Origin: a virus
Length of the DNA stretch: 22,570 nucleotides
Strand: one strand, 5' to 3'
Virus record (IMG/VR): IMGVR_UViG_3300010371_001388
Coordinates: 1-22,570 of that record
A program made the translations under genes and the position numbers. Of this stretch, positions 1 to 6,940 are shown one piece after another. Positions within the stretch are counted from its first letter, which is position 1. Each line of letters starts with the position of its first letter. The notes beneath the pieces were generated by a model that saw only the letters and a list, made by a program, of their open reading frames with translations, searched no databases and was not told where the DNA came from.

Positions 1-19
1 CAATGTTTTAAAATTTAAG

Positions 20-27
20 CAAAAGTA
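20..27 (-). promoter_or_regulatory. Possible leftward -7 box at the window edge
   Basis: Read on the minus strand this is TACTTTTG, which fits the Bacteroidota -7 consensus TAnnTTTG. No TTG lies at the expected 19-21 base spacing upstream, and any gene it would serve is outside the window. The remaining bases 28-170 show no gene, tRNA or clear repeat. Confidence 0.25.
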
Positions 28-170
28 CACAAAAAGTGGCTCATTTTAGCCTCCAATAAGTAAAAGACCTGCCTTGTAAAGGTTTTATTACGTTCAAATT
101 ACCAAGCGGTTCTTGTAATTCGGAAAGGCAGCTATTGTCGCGCTGTTTTAGATGTTTTTATGAAATTAAT

Positions 171-201
171 TTTGAGACCTATAAAATTTTTCTTATCTTT
201 G
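171..201 (+). promoter_or_regulatory. Bacteroidota-type promoter of the terminase genes
   Basis: TTTG at 171-174, a 19-base spacer and TATCTTTG at 194-201 match the -33 TTTG and -7 TAnnTTTG elements used by the primary sigma factor of Bacteroidota. The expected start of transcription lies a few bases downstream, at the edge of the palindrome at 212-225. This is the best promoter match in the window and probably starts the packaging/tail operon. Confidence 0.7.
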
Positions 202-211
202 AATATGTTTT

Positions 212-225
212 ATGCCAATTGGCAT
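212..225. repeat. Palindrome ATGCCAATTGGCAT, copy 1 of 3
   Basis: A perfect 14-base palindrome just downstream of the -7 box and 10 bases before the preferred terminase start. Close relatives (ATGCCAATAGGCAT) lie ahead of the tape measure gene (9780-9793) and ahead of the head module (12831-12844). It could be an operator or an RNA hairpin in the leader. It also reads as Met-Pro-Ile-Gly-Ile, in frame with the terminase gene here. Confidence 0.7.
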
Positions 226-235
226 TTTAATCATA

Positions 236-691
236 ATGAAAAGATCGCGAATTTTATTTAGCAGCGCCCTGGACCTGGCGGACAAAATCGATAATTACTT
301 TAATTATATCGAAGGCGAATATCATATCGACAAAGCGGGCGCGTCTAAACAAGCAGAGCGAAAAATATGGGATCGCGAACCCGAGCCCGCCACCATCGCC
401 GGGCTGGCCCTTTTTCTCGGCTTTAACAGCATTCAGGCTTTTAATGAATATGAGCAAAAAGGCCGTTTCGCAAGCTCGCTAAAAAAAGGCAGCCTTCGCG
501 TTGAATCAGTTTACGAAAAAAAACTTCATCTTTCGTCATCGGCCGGCGCCATCTTTGCGCTTAAAAATAGGGGCAGGGACAATAAAAAAGAAGAAAATGC
601 TCCGGGTCGCAGGGGTAACGTAAACTTAAAAGTCGAAATTGTTAAATCAGGTCCCGAACTTGCGGCAAGTGAGCGCGACGTCACTTTGTAA
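236..691 (+). CDS. Phage terminase small subunit
   Basis: This is probably the DNA-recognition subunit of the packaging motor, which binds the phage genome and loads the large subunit. From 236 the protein has 151 residues. The order of features resembles the gp3-type packaging proteins: an N-terminal helix with an FSSALDL..KID.YF pattern, a WDREPEPATIAGLALFLGF segment near residues 38-56, then a Ser/Lys-rich stretch and the phrase AGAIFALKNR. An in-frame ATG at 212 lies inside a palindrome and would add eight residues (MPIGILII); the start at 236 gives the family-like N-terminus and leaves the palindrome in the leader. The gene lies 151-residue-short of nothing visible and ends overlapping the convergent lipoprotein gene by 11 bases. 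Family call is from sequence pattern and from the terminase large subunit downstream. Confidence 0.8.
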   Translation: MKRSRILFSSALDLADKIDNYFNYIEGEYHIDKAGASKQAERKIWDREPEPATIAGLALFLGFNSIQAFNEYEQKGRFASSLKKGSLRVESVYEKKLHLSSSAGAIFALKNRGRDNKKEENAPGRRGNVNLKVEIVKSGPELAASERDVTL

Positions 692-1133
692 AATCGTAAT
701 GATCTTTGGCCGTATAAACTTTGCCGGCTACCGGGTCGGCTATCAACCGCTCAACATTTAATGAAAAGTTTGTCGCGGTTAATTGGGTGATAATTTCGGG
801 TGTAACAGAGCCGTCTGTGGCGTTGATCAGGCTTAAATTCGCTCCGTTTATCGTATATTTAAATATGCTCAGGTTTGGCGCGGGTGATGCATTTGTTGAT
901 TTTACCCCGCTTCCGTCACTAAAATATTGGGCGAAATCGGCGTTGGTAAAACTTTTTTGAAATGTCGAATCAACTTCAATGCCGTTATAAAATAAGCGGG
1001 AGGTAAACGATCTTACATACCATTTACCAACTATCAATGTTTTCGAATTTTCAAAAGGGTTCGAGGCTTGCTTTTTACAAGCAATTAAAAAAATTAAAAA
1101 GAAAAGAATAGCTACGGGGAAATATTTTTTCAT
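681..1133 (-). CDS. Lipocalin-like lipoprotein (cargo gene)
   Basis: A predicted envelope lipoprotein of 150 residues. The start at 1133 gives MKKYFPVAILFFLIFLIACKK, a typical type II signal peptide with lipobox LIAC and lysines after the cysteine; an in-frame start 15 codons upstream (1178) would spoil the signal. The mature part begins with a GKWYVRSF motif, then NGIEVDST, a YFSDGSG turn and an NLSL strand, the pattern of the small lipocalin-like domain common in Bacteroidota lipoproteins. It faces the terminase operon, overlapping the small-subunit gene tail to tail by 11 bases and separating it from the large subunit. A second protein of the same layout is encoded at 6417-6869. Neither is expected in a virion, so the likely role is alteration of the lysogen surface. 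Ligand unknown. No good TAnnTTTG box is visible ahead of it. Confidence 0.75.
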   Translation of the reverse strand: MKKYFPVAILFFLIFLIACKKQASNPFENSKTLIVGKWYVRSFTSRLFYNGIEVDSTFQKSFTNADFAQYFSDGSGVKSTNASPAPNLSIFKYTINGANLSLINATDGSVTPEIITQLTATNFSLNVERLIADPVAGKVYTAKDHYDFTK

Positions 1134-1265
1134 AGCCGCAGGAAAATCTTTTCTAAATATACGATTAAGTTTGATCACACAGCTTTTATACTAAATATCA
1201 GGTCACGATATGCAATCTGCCGCCTAACGCGTCTATAGGCTAATAACGACTACAATCTATATCAA

Positions 1266-2486
1266 ATGTTTAAACCGGCAGTTACCGTATTGTTTGAAGA
1301 GAATTACAACTCCATCGCCAATATTATAATCAACCAGGGCGGTTCAGGCTCAGGAAAAACGTATGCGATTATGCAGGTTTTGTTCCGCAGAGCTTGCGAA
1401 AATAGCCAACAGGTTATCACCATTGTGGGGCAGGATATACCAAATCTTAAGTCGGGCGTATTGCGTGATGCATTAAAGATATATGATTCTTCTGAAGTGT
1501 TAAAAGCATTTTTAAAAAGTTATAACAAAACCGATAGGATATTTGAGTTTCACAATGGTTCCGTCATCGAGTTTAAGAGCTACGGGAACAGGCAAGACGC
1601 AAAATCTGGAAAACGCGACTATTTATTTGTAAACGAAGCCGATGGCATAAGTTGGGAAGTGTATTTAGAGCTGGCCCTGCGGACGAAAAAGCAGGTTTAT
1701 ATAGATTTTAATCCTACCTGCGCGTTTTGGGCGCACGATAATTTAGTGGGCCAGGAAGGTGTGCAGCTTATTATCTCTGATCACCGGCATAATCCTTTTT
1801 TATCCGATAAATCAAGGCTTGTGCTCGAAGCGCTGAAAAACACGGATCCGGAACGATGGCGTGTATATGCGCGGGGACTAACCGGTAAAGTAACCGGGGT
1901 AATTTTAAATAACTGGCATATTTGTCCTGCCGTTCCTTCCGGCGCTAAGCTTATTGCCGCCGGGTTAGATTTCGGATTTACAAACGACGAAACGGGTTGT
2001 GTATTGGTGTATCGTCAAAATGGCGAACTATGGATCGATGAAGTTTTATATGAAACAGGACTGACCAATCCCGATATATCCATAAAGCTTGTAGCGTCAG
2101 GCGTTAGCAGGCATACAGAGATAATAGCTGATAGCGCCGAGCCAAAATCGATAGAAGAGCTTCGCAGGCTGGGATGGTATGTCATGGGAGCTAAAAAAGG
2201 CGCCGATAGTATCATAAACTCTATCGATATTTTGAAGCGGTATCGTCTTAATGTGACGCATAGCAGTATCAACCTGCGCAACGAGCTCAGCCGTTATAAA
2301 TGGAAAATAGACGCATCCGGCCGGAATTTGAATGTTCCCGTTGATAAATGGAATCACCTTATAGATCCGTTACGGTACGTTGCTTTAAATAAGTTAAAGA
2401 TCGATAGATCGAAGCCCCTTAAAAGCAAGCTGCCATACAGCGATCAGCCAGCTTACGACTTTGCAGTTGCGCATCTGCTTAAATGA
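1266..2486 (+). CDS. terL: Phage terminase large subunit
   Basis: The ATP-driven motor and headful/cos nuclease of DNA packaging, 406 residues. The ATPase part carries Walker A GGSGSGKT at residues 25-32, Walker B YLFVNEAD at 119-126 ending in the catalytic Glu-Ala-Asp, and a coupling motif IDFNPT at 147-152. The nuclease part follows: AAGLDFGFTND with Asp235, IIADSAEP with Asp289, and HLIDPLRYV with Asp367, together the metal-binding acidic triad of the RNase H-like fold. All key residues are present and the length is normal. The gene starts 132 bases after the antisense lipoprotein and is followed after 24 bases by the next gene. No clear promoter lies directly ahead, so it may depend on transcription from 171-201 running through the antisense gene. 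Confidence 0.93.
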   Translation: MFKPAVTVLFEENYNSIANIIINQGGSGSGKTYAIMQVLFRRACENSQQVITIVGQDIPNLKSGVLRDALKIYDSSEVLKAFLKSYNKTDRIFEFHNGSVIEFKSYGNRQDAKSGKRDYLFVNEADGISWEVYLELALRTKKQVYIDFNPTCAFWAHDNLVGQEGVQLIISDHRHNPFLSDKSRLVLEALKNTDPERWRVYARGLTGKVTGVILNNWHICPAVPSGAKLIAAGLDFGFTNDETGCVLVYRQNGELWIDEVLYETGLTNPDISIKLVASGVSRHTEIIADSAEPKSIEELRRLGWYVMGAKKGADSIINSIDILKRYRLNVTHSSINLRNELSRYKWKIDASGRNLNVPVDKWNHLIDPLRYVALNKLKIDRSKPLKSKLPYSDQPAYDFAVAHLLK

Positions 2487-2510
2487 CAAATAATTAGTAA
2501 AACTGAACAC

Positions 2511-3203
2511 ATGATAGAAAAAACACTGAAAACAACGTACGGCAAGCTCAAAATAAAGATACCGGGCGATTTATCGGAGATGTCCCTGGGTCAGTTAATG
2601 GATATTCAGGAGAAGCCCAATCTAAATGACCTCGAAGCCATCAGCATTCTTGCAGGTTTGCCTGTGTGGCAATTAAATCATGTACGCCGCATGGACGATT
2701 TACAGGTTTTCGGTGAGCATGTCTTACTGTTATCTCAACAAATTGACCAACTCTACAACAGCGACGCCATACCACAGAAAATTACGTTGCTAACGGGTAA
2801 AACGATAAACGTTATTCATAATTTATCCATTGAACCTGCGGGCGCATTTATGGCCGCGAGGGAAATCATATCCGACGAAATAAACGGGCACATCCAGCAA
2901 TATGGAGCCGAAAATTGGCAGCAAAATTTCAATCCGTCTTTAAAAGCTTGCTGCCAGGTGCTCGCACATTACTTTTTCTGTCGTGCCACCGGTAAAAAAT
3001 ATAATGAATATGAAGCCGAAGAATTTTGCAATGAGATAAAGAAATTGAGGGTAACGGAGGCGCTGCCCATAGCCAAACATTTTTTTTCTTGTTATCCCAA
3101 CTTATCGAAACAGAGAACAGGCTTCTTTCGGCGTCTCCGACTGCATTGGAGAAAAAAGCTGGAATACAGTCTTTCGGGAAGTTTAAATATATCAATACCA
3201 TAA
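2511..3203 (+). CDS. Tail-assembly-chaperone-like protein, zero-frame product
   Basis: A 230-residue product as read without frameshifting. The first 192 residues look like a real, conserved protein: it opens with KTTYGKLKIKIPGDLSEMSLGQLMDIQ, and has a helical middle with a CCQVLAHYFFCRATGK segment near residues 146-161. The last 38 residues, beyond the T run at 3080-3087, are basic and look out-of-frame. The minus-one frame continues as a plausible protein to 3343. This is the layout of siphophage tail assembly chaperones, where a minority of ribosomes slip to make a longer form that coats the tape measure protein. The position directly after the terminase, far from the tape measure gene, is unusual for that role. 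A one-base indel in the homopolymer, real or from sequencing, is the main alternative. Confidence 0.6.
   Translation: MIEKTLKTTYGKLKIKIPGDLSEMSLGQLMDIQEKPNLNDLEAISILAGLPVWQLNHVRRMDDLQVFGEHVLLLSQQIDQLYNSDAIPQKITLLTGKTINVIHNLSIEPAGAFMAAREIISDEINGHIQQYGAENWQQNFNPSLKACCQVLAHYFFCRATGKKYNEYEAEEFCNEIKKLRVTEALPIAKHFFSCYPNLSKQRTGFFRRLRLHWRKKLEYSLSGSLNISIP
3080..3086 (+). promoter_or_regulatory. Candidate -1 ribosomal frameshift site T TTT TTT
   Basis: Eight T residues run from 3080 to 3087. In the frame of the 2511 gene the codons are CAT TTT TTT TCT, so T TTT TTT is in the exact phase required by the X XXY YYZ slippery heptamer. After a minus-one slip, reading resumes at TTC 3086-3088 and continues open to the stop at 3341-3343, giving a 277-residue fusion. 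A downstream stimulatory structure was not modelled. Confidence 0.6.
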
Positions 3204-3343
3204 ATTCCCTTGCTGGCGGTGATATCACCAAATGGTCCGAAATATTAAACATGCCTTATGAGCGTGTACTCACCAAGCTTTTGTTAAATAAAACGGAGGC
3301 AGAATATCAGAAAAAATACAGCGAACTGTTGAATACACAATAA
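3086..3343 (+). CDS. Frameshift extension of the chaperone-like gene
   Basis: This 85-codon segment is open in the minus-one frame relative to the 2511 gene. It has no ATG near its beginning; read alone it would need the TTG at 3089, inside the upstream gene. Its sequence looks like a genuine protein: an acidic/amphipathic start with ETENRLLSASPTALEKK, then SLAGGDITKWSEILNMPYERVL and a Lys/Glu-rich helix KTEAEYQKKYSELL. The W-x-x-x-L-x-M-P pattern recalls the T part of G-T type chaperones, where a Trp-containing helix precedes a short C-terminal helix; that comparison is from memory. I interpret it as the C-terminal domain of a fusion of about 277 residues. A separately started 84-residue protein is less likely. 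Confidence 0.6.
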   Translation, partial: FLLSQLIETENRLLSASPTALEKKAGIQSFGKFKYINTINSLAGGDITKWSEILNMPYERVLTKLLLNKTEAEYQKKYSELLNTQ

Positions 3344-3383
3344 CTAACCCAATCTTAAATTGTAATTCTTAATCGTAAATCAA

Positions 3384-3833
3384 ATGCCTATCCGCAATCA
3401 AATCGAAGCCATTGTACAAACCTTAACTTATACCCCCACGTTTGTTTATGGCACCGTAAACGAGCTCAATCAACTGGCTGACGACGCATCTTTCCCTTGC
3501 GTGTTCATGTACCCGCTACAGCCGATCGATATATCGCCACAGGTTAATGGTTCAGTCGATAATAGTTTTTCTGTTTACCTGGAATTTCTCTTTAAAACAG
3601 ATTTTGATCAGTACACATCGGATAACGAATCCTATGTAAATCAGGCGTTATTTATGGCAAACGAATTTATGGTTAAAGCATCCAAGTACCGCGAAGGGGA
3701 TGGGCGATATTTCCGTATCAAGGCAGGCGATCACGCCAAATCTTTGCCGGTATATAACAAGTTCGACGTTAATACCACCGGCGTTAACCTCACGCTAACG
3801 CTGGCAACCATGTATTTTGAAAACTATGGCTAA
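3384..3833 (+). CDS. Putative tail terminator / neck protein
   Basis: A 149-residue alpha/beta protein. It opens with an amphipathic helix (MPIRNQIEAIVQTLTYTPTF), has a FPCVFMYPLQP strand and a long SVYLEFLFKTDFDQYTSDNE segment, and ends in beta strands with the phrase NTTGVNLTLTLATMYFE. Size, order and ending are like the small neck or tail-completion proteins encoded between the connector and tail genes of siphophages, including tail terminators that cap the tail tube. No single motif proves this. It overlaps the following gene by eight bases (ATGGCTAA), so the two are probably translated together and work at the same joint of the particle. Confidence 0.5.
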   Translation: MPIRNQIEAIVQTLTYTPTFVYGTVNELNQLADDASFPCVFMYPLQPIDISPQVNGSVDNSFSVYLEFLFKTDFDQYTSDNESYVNQALFMANEFMVKASKYREGDGRYFRIKAGDHAKSLPVYNKFDVNTTGVNLTLTLATMYFENYG

Positions 3834-4290
3834 TGTAATGAACAATAACCCCGTGATTGATGATAAAATAATTCAATTTCTTGAGACGCTTAAAACCGAT
3901 GTGATCAATTCAATGCAGGCAAAGCGGGCTGATGGAAATGGGCAAACGGTAAAACAGCTTCTTATAACAGTTGACGGCAGCAAAACACAGCTGGAACTGC
4001 CCGGTTATATGCAATTGTTAGAAACCGGGCGTGGGCCGACAAGTAAAAATGCCCTCATCGGTAACCCGCCAATGCTGCAACGGATACGGCAATGGTGCCG
4101 CGAAAAAGGGATACCGGATAAAGCAGCCTGGGCCATAAAAAAATCGATCGATAAAAATGGCTTCAAAGGCAAGCCCGGTATTCTTTCCGACCCATTGAGC
4201 GACAATAACATAAGTTTCAGACTGGAAAACTTATTGGATTGCATCGCTTCTGTCATAACTGAACAATTGAAATCAATTAATACGATATGA
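3826..4290 (+). CDS. HK97 gp10-like tail completion protein
   Basis: A 154-residue protein that probably joins head and tail. The visible pattern is that of gp10-like morphogenesis proteins: a central LPGYMQLLETGRGPTSK segment followed by GNPPMLQRIRQWCREKGIPD, then AAWAIKKSIDKNGFKGKPG and an ending with LSDNNISFRLENLLDCI. The 'E-x-GR-x-P...P...I..W' order and the later 'I...G..G.PG' are hallmarks as I know them. The start ATG at 3826 overlaps the previous stop by eight bases; a TTG at 3817 gives three more residues and is less likely. Its own stop overlaps the next start as ATGA at 4287-4290. This tight coupling suggests a fixed ratio of the three products. Confidence 0.6.
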   Translation: MANVMNNNPVIDDKIIQFLETLKTDVINSMQAKRADGNGQTVKQLLITVDGSKTQLELPGYMQLLETGRGPTSKNALIGNPPMLQRIRQWCREKGIPDKAAWAIKKSIDKNGFKGKPGILSDPLSDNNISFRLENLLDCIASVITEQLKSINTI

Positions 4291-6410
4291 ATCTTATAGC
4301 AAAAATCGACTATTCAAATACCTACGTAAGCGGCACCCAGGTAAATGGCGAGGTATTTATCGCGCTCTTTGACGCTTCCAGCGGGCAACCTGCAAACGGA
4401 AATAATGTTGTGGTCAGTTATGAGCAAAATATTAACGGTTCGGTAGCCGACGGTCAGGCAACCATCGCAGGGCAAAATGCCGCCATTTATACCGGGCTGA
4501 TCAGCGATACCGATCCTTCGCATTTTTATTTTACAAAATTCCAGGTCACCGGTATCAGTGCATTGCCCGATCCCGCGCCGCCGGTAAATGCTTGTGATCT
4601 TCATATTAACTTTATCAACGTCGATAATTCCGAATCTGCCCCCGGTGCTGCTGACGGCCAAATTACAGTAAATGCAACTTCCAGCTACGGACCTGTTACG
4701 TACAGTATAGATAATATAAGCTTTCAATCGTCGCCAACGTTTACTGGCTTAACCGGCGGCTTAAAAAACGTTTATGTAACCGATGCTAATGGCTGTACCG
4801 CTCATTCGGTAGTTACTATTCCTACCTTGACCAACTTGCTGGTAAGTGATCCTTCCATAAGACTAACGGGTGGAAATATTTCCCGCTGGAATGCTGCATT
4901 TAACCCCATTGTTTTTACATACCAGCGCAAAGATTTTGAAGTTACATCGGTTGCATTAGATACAGTGAGCGGCAATGCGGCGGTTTCGGTTAATTGCGAT
5001 ACCACAGCAATAAATAATGCCATCATCGCAAATAACCAGGCCGTAGTTAATGCTGCGGCGCTCAACGTTGTATTAGCCAATATCACACCGGTGTATGTTT
5101 ATCTCAACGCAGGTTCATATGCAGGTACATTCCAGGTATTATCGGTTTCCGGCTCGGGAAGTCTGGTTATTAATACGCCGTACACCACGAATGCCACAGG
5201 CTTTGCAAATATCAACTTGCTGCGGCCCTACTATCAGGTGCGAACGCAAATCACTTATATCGACCCTGTTACCGGGCGTCAAAATACCATTACAGCAACC
5301 AACCGTCCCGATAACACAGGGTTGATAAAAGCCGATATTTCCAACTTTCTGCAAAGTCTGCTGCGCGCCGCCGATAGTGGTGATTTTACACAAATAAATT
5401 ATCGTGATACAAATTTAAGCGCCAGTTACCAGGTTTCTTATGCCGAGTATTGGGATGGCAAGCTTGCCGGTGCGCAAACGCTGGCATATATTTCGATAGC
5501 CAATCCATACTATGTTTTGTATGCGGCGAAGCAATTGGGCGATGGTTACGGCGGCAACCTGGCAGCATACGTGCCCTTTCAATCCGTTACCGACAACAGC
5601 CAACTTGCAAAATGGATAACCGACTTTAGCGAGCCCGCATATTCTAACACATACCCCTTCGATATTGGTTTTATTTATAGTGAGGAATTGCTTGGCCAGC
5701 AGCTTTATTGCGAGCTTGTTATGCTCGACATTAACCGTAATCCACTACCTGGTGGTCCACAAAACACTGACCTTTTAAATGAAGATGGTTCCTGGCTCTT
5801 AAATCAGGATGGCGGCAAATTGATTATTGCCAACCAAACTTTGATAAATACGCAGCTGCCGGCGCAGTTAGGATTAAATCGCTTGCTGATAAACGCCAGT
5901 TTCGGTAGCGACGTTTATTATTTTACAGTGGCGTTGAAATATAATGATGATGGCGGCATTGCGCATACTGTAACCCAAACGCAAACCATCCGTATCGAAG
6001 ATGCGGTTGATGAACAATCGGTTTATTTGCGGTGGATAGGCTTAAGCGGATGCTGGAACTATTACCGGTTTGTGTATAACCAGGAAATTTCTCTGGATGT
6101 GCAAAATGCTGTGATCATCAAAAATTATGTATCGGATTGGGCTAATCAGGATGGCATTGAAGAGGTGATAGGCAAAAGTGCAGGTCAAAAAATGAAAATA
6201 ATGGCCGAAGATCTTTCAGTGGCCGATATTAAAGGATTGCAATCCATCAAGTACTCGCCAAAGGTTCAAATGCTCATAAATAAAAATCCGGTTAAATGGC
6301 AAACAATTGTCATAAATACGGCCGCCTTCAGCGAGTATGAAACACTTAACGGTCAGGCGCCTTTTAGCGTTACGTTTAATATGCCGTCGATTAATATCCA
6401 GACGCAATAG
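4287..6410 (+). CDS. Large tail/baseplate protein with a SprB-like repeat
   Basis: A 707-residue virion protein, probably at the tail tip. Residues 1-95 form a beta-rich domain. Residues about 104-178 match the SprB-type repeat of Bacteroidota gliding adhesins in order: AADGQITVNA, PVTYSIDN, SSPTFTGLTGG, VYVTDANGC. Residues about 260-400 are beta-rich (YVYLNAGSYAGTFQV and YQVRTQITYIDP). Near 494-514 there is a doubled LLNEDGSWLLNQDGGKL phrase, and near 575-600 VYLRWIGLSGCWNYYRFVY, which resembles a segment I associate with Bacteroidota phage tail proteins. The start overlaps the previous stop by four bases. It ends six bases from the convergent lipoprotein gene. Tail-tip or adsorption function is inferred from size, position and the adhesin repeat; a cargo-only role is unlikely given the coupled translation. 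Confidence 0.6.
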   Translation: MNLIAKIDYSNTYVSGTQVNGEVFIALFDASSGQPANGNNVVVSYEQNINGSVADGQATIAGQNAAIYTGLISDTDPSHFYFTKFQVTGISALPDPAPPVNACDLHINFINVDNSESAPGAADGQITVNATSSYGPVTYSIDNISFQSSPTFTGLTGGLKNVYVTDANGCTAHSVVTIPTLTNLLVSDPSIRLTGGNISRWNAAFNPIVFTYQRKDFEVTSVALDTVSGNAAVSVNCDTTAINNAIIANNQAVVNAAALNVVLANITPVYVYLNAGSYAGTFQVLSVSGSGSLVINTPYTTNATGFANINLLRPYYQVRTQITYIDPVTGRQNTITATNRPDNTGLIKADISNFLQSLLRAADSGDFTQINYRDTNLSASYQVSYAEYWDGKLAGAQTLAYISIANPYYVLYAAKQLGDGYGGNLAAYVPFQSVTDNSQLAKWITDFSEPAYSNTYPFDIGFIYSEELLGQQLYCELVMLDINRNPLPGGPQNTDLLNEDGSWLLNQDGGKLIIANQTLINTQLPAQLGLNRLLINASFGSDVYYFTVALKYNDDGGIAHTVTQTQTIRIEDAVDEQSVYLRWIGLSGCWNYYRFVYNQEISLDVQNAVIIKNYVSDWANQDGIEEVIGKSAGQKMKIMAEDLSVADIKGLQSIKYSPKVQMLINKNPVKWQTIVINTAAFSEYETLNGQAPFSVTFNMPSINIQTQ

Positions 6411-6416
6411 TTGATA

Positions 6417-6869
6417 CTATTTATTTAAATAAACCTCCTCATTTACTTGATAAGGATCGCTTGCAGACTGATACAAATACGACCCCCGGAGTATTAAATG
6501 ATTATCGTCTGTTTTAGTTATGCTACAATTAGTTGCGTGCAAATAATAAGTCGTTTGCGAAAATGATAAGCTCAAATTGCTTACGTGATAAGTAAAAGGT
6601 AGTGGAACAATACTAGGATCGCCGTTTGAATCAGTTCCTGTACCGTCGGAATTAAATTGATAAAAGGCGTTATCGAATTTTGTAGAAATCTCAGGCGTGC
6701 CGGCAACGCCGTTCTTAAAAATAGTTACTATATACCTGCTTATAGTCCATTTTCCTGTTACGGATATTGACGGAGTCGGTTTAGACCCCTTCTTGCAGGA
6801 AGAAAAACTAAAGTTAAATATCGCTATGGTTAACAATACGCATATATGTTTTCTTATTGTCGATATCAT
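6417..6869 (-). CDS. Lipocalin-like lipoprotein (second cargo copy)
   Basis: A 150-residue predicted lipoprotein. The start at 6869 gives MISTIRKHICVLLTIAIFNFS followed by the lipobox FSSC and two lysines; an in-frame start 12 codons upstream (6905) would add an unlikely extension. The mature protein shows VTGKWTISRYIV, FKNGVAG, a YQFNSDGTGTDSNGD turn, FTYHVSNLSL and a short ending VNEEVYLNK. The layout parallels the lipoprotein at 681-1133 (GKW, NG, SDG-G, NLSL at similar spacing, same length and strand), so the two are distant paralogues. It is convergent with the gene ending at 6410 and divergent from the gene at 6941, the usual position of a cargo gene slipped between virion genes. A TACTTTTG box sits 25 bases ahead of the start, so it probably has its own promoter. 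Confidence 0.75.
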   Translation of the reverse strand: MISTIRKHICVLLTIAIFNFSFSSCKKGSKPTPSISVTGKWTISRYIVTIFKNGVAGTPEISTKFDNAFYQFNSDGTGTDSNGDPSIVPLPFTYHVSNLSLSFSQTTYYLHATNCSITKTDDNHLILRGSYLYQSASDPYQVNEEVYLNK

Positions 6870-6893
6870 TATACAATCCCAAAATGTTGTATT

Positions 6894-6901
6894 CAAAAGT
6901 A
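6894..6901 (-). promoter_or_regulatory. -7 box of the second lipoprotein gene
   Basis: On the minus strand this reads TACTTTTG, a full match to TAnnTTTG, 25 bases ahead of the preferred start at 6869. No TTG is at the right spacing upstream, so only half of the promoter is supported. A separate promoter would fit constitutive expression of a cargo gene in a lysogen. Confidence 0.45.
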
Positions 6902-6940
6902 CCATATTATTTTAAATAACTTAAAATTCCGACCATCGCG

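Noticed and set aside
60-170. tRNA or tRNA remnant as attachment site
   Set aside because: GTTCAAATTACC recalls a T-loop, but no acceptor or anticodon stem can be formed around it.
3089-3343. Independent 84-residue gene starting at TTG
   Set aside because: The only start is a TTG inside the upstream gene; a slip at the T run explains the open frame better.
4314-4727. Minus-strand 137-codon frame
   Set aside because: Lies within the SprB-repeat protein gene, low-complexity shadow without a plausible start context.
6411-6440. TATTTAAATA palindrome as a bidirectional terminator
   Set aside because: The stem is only A/T pairs and is part of the lipoprotein's last codons; too weak to claim.
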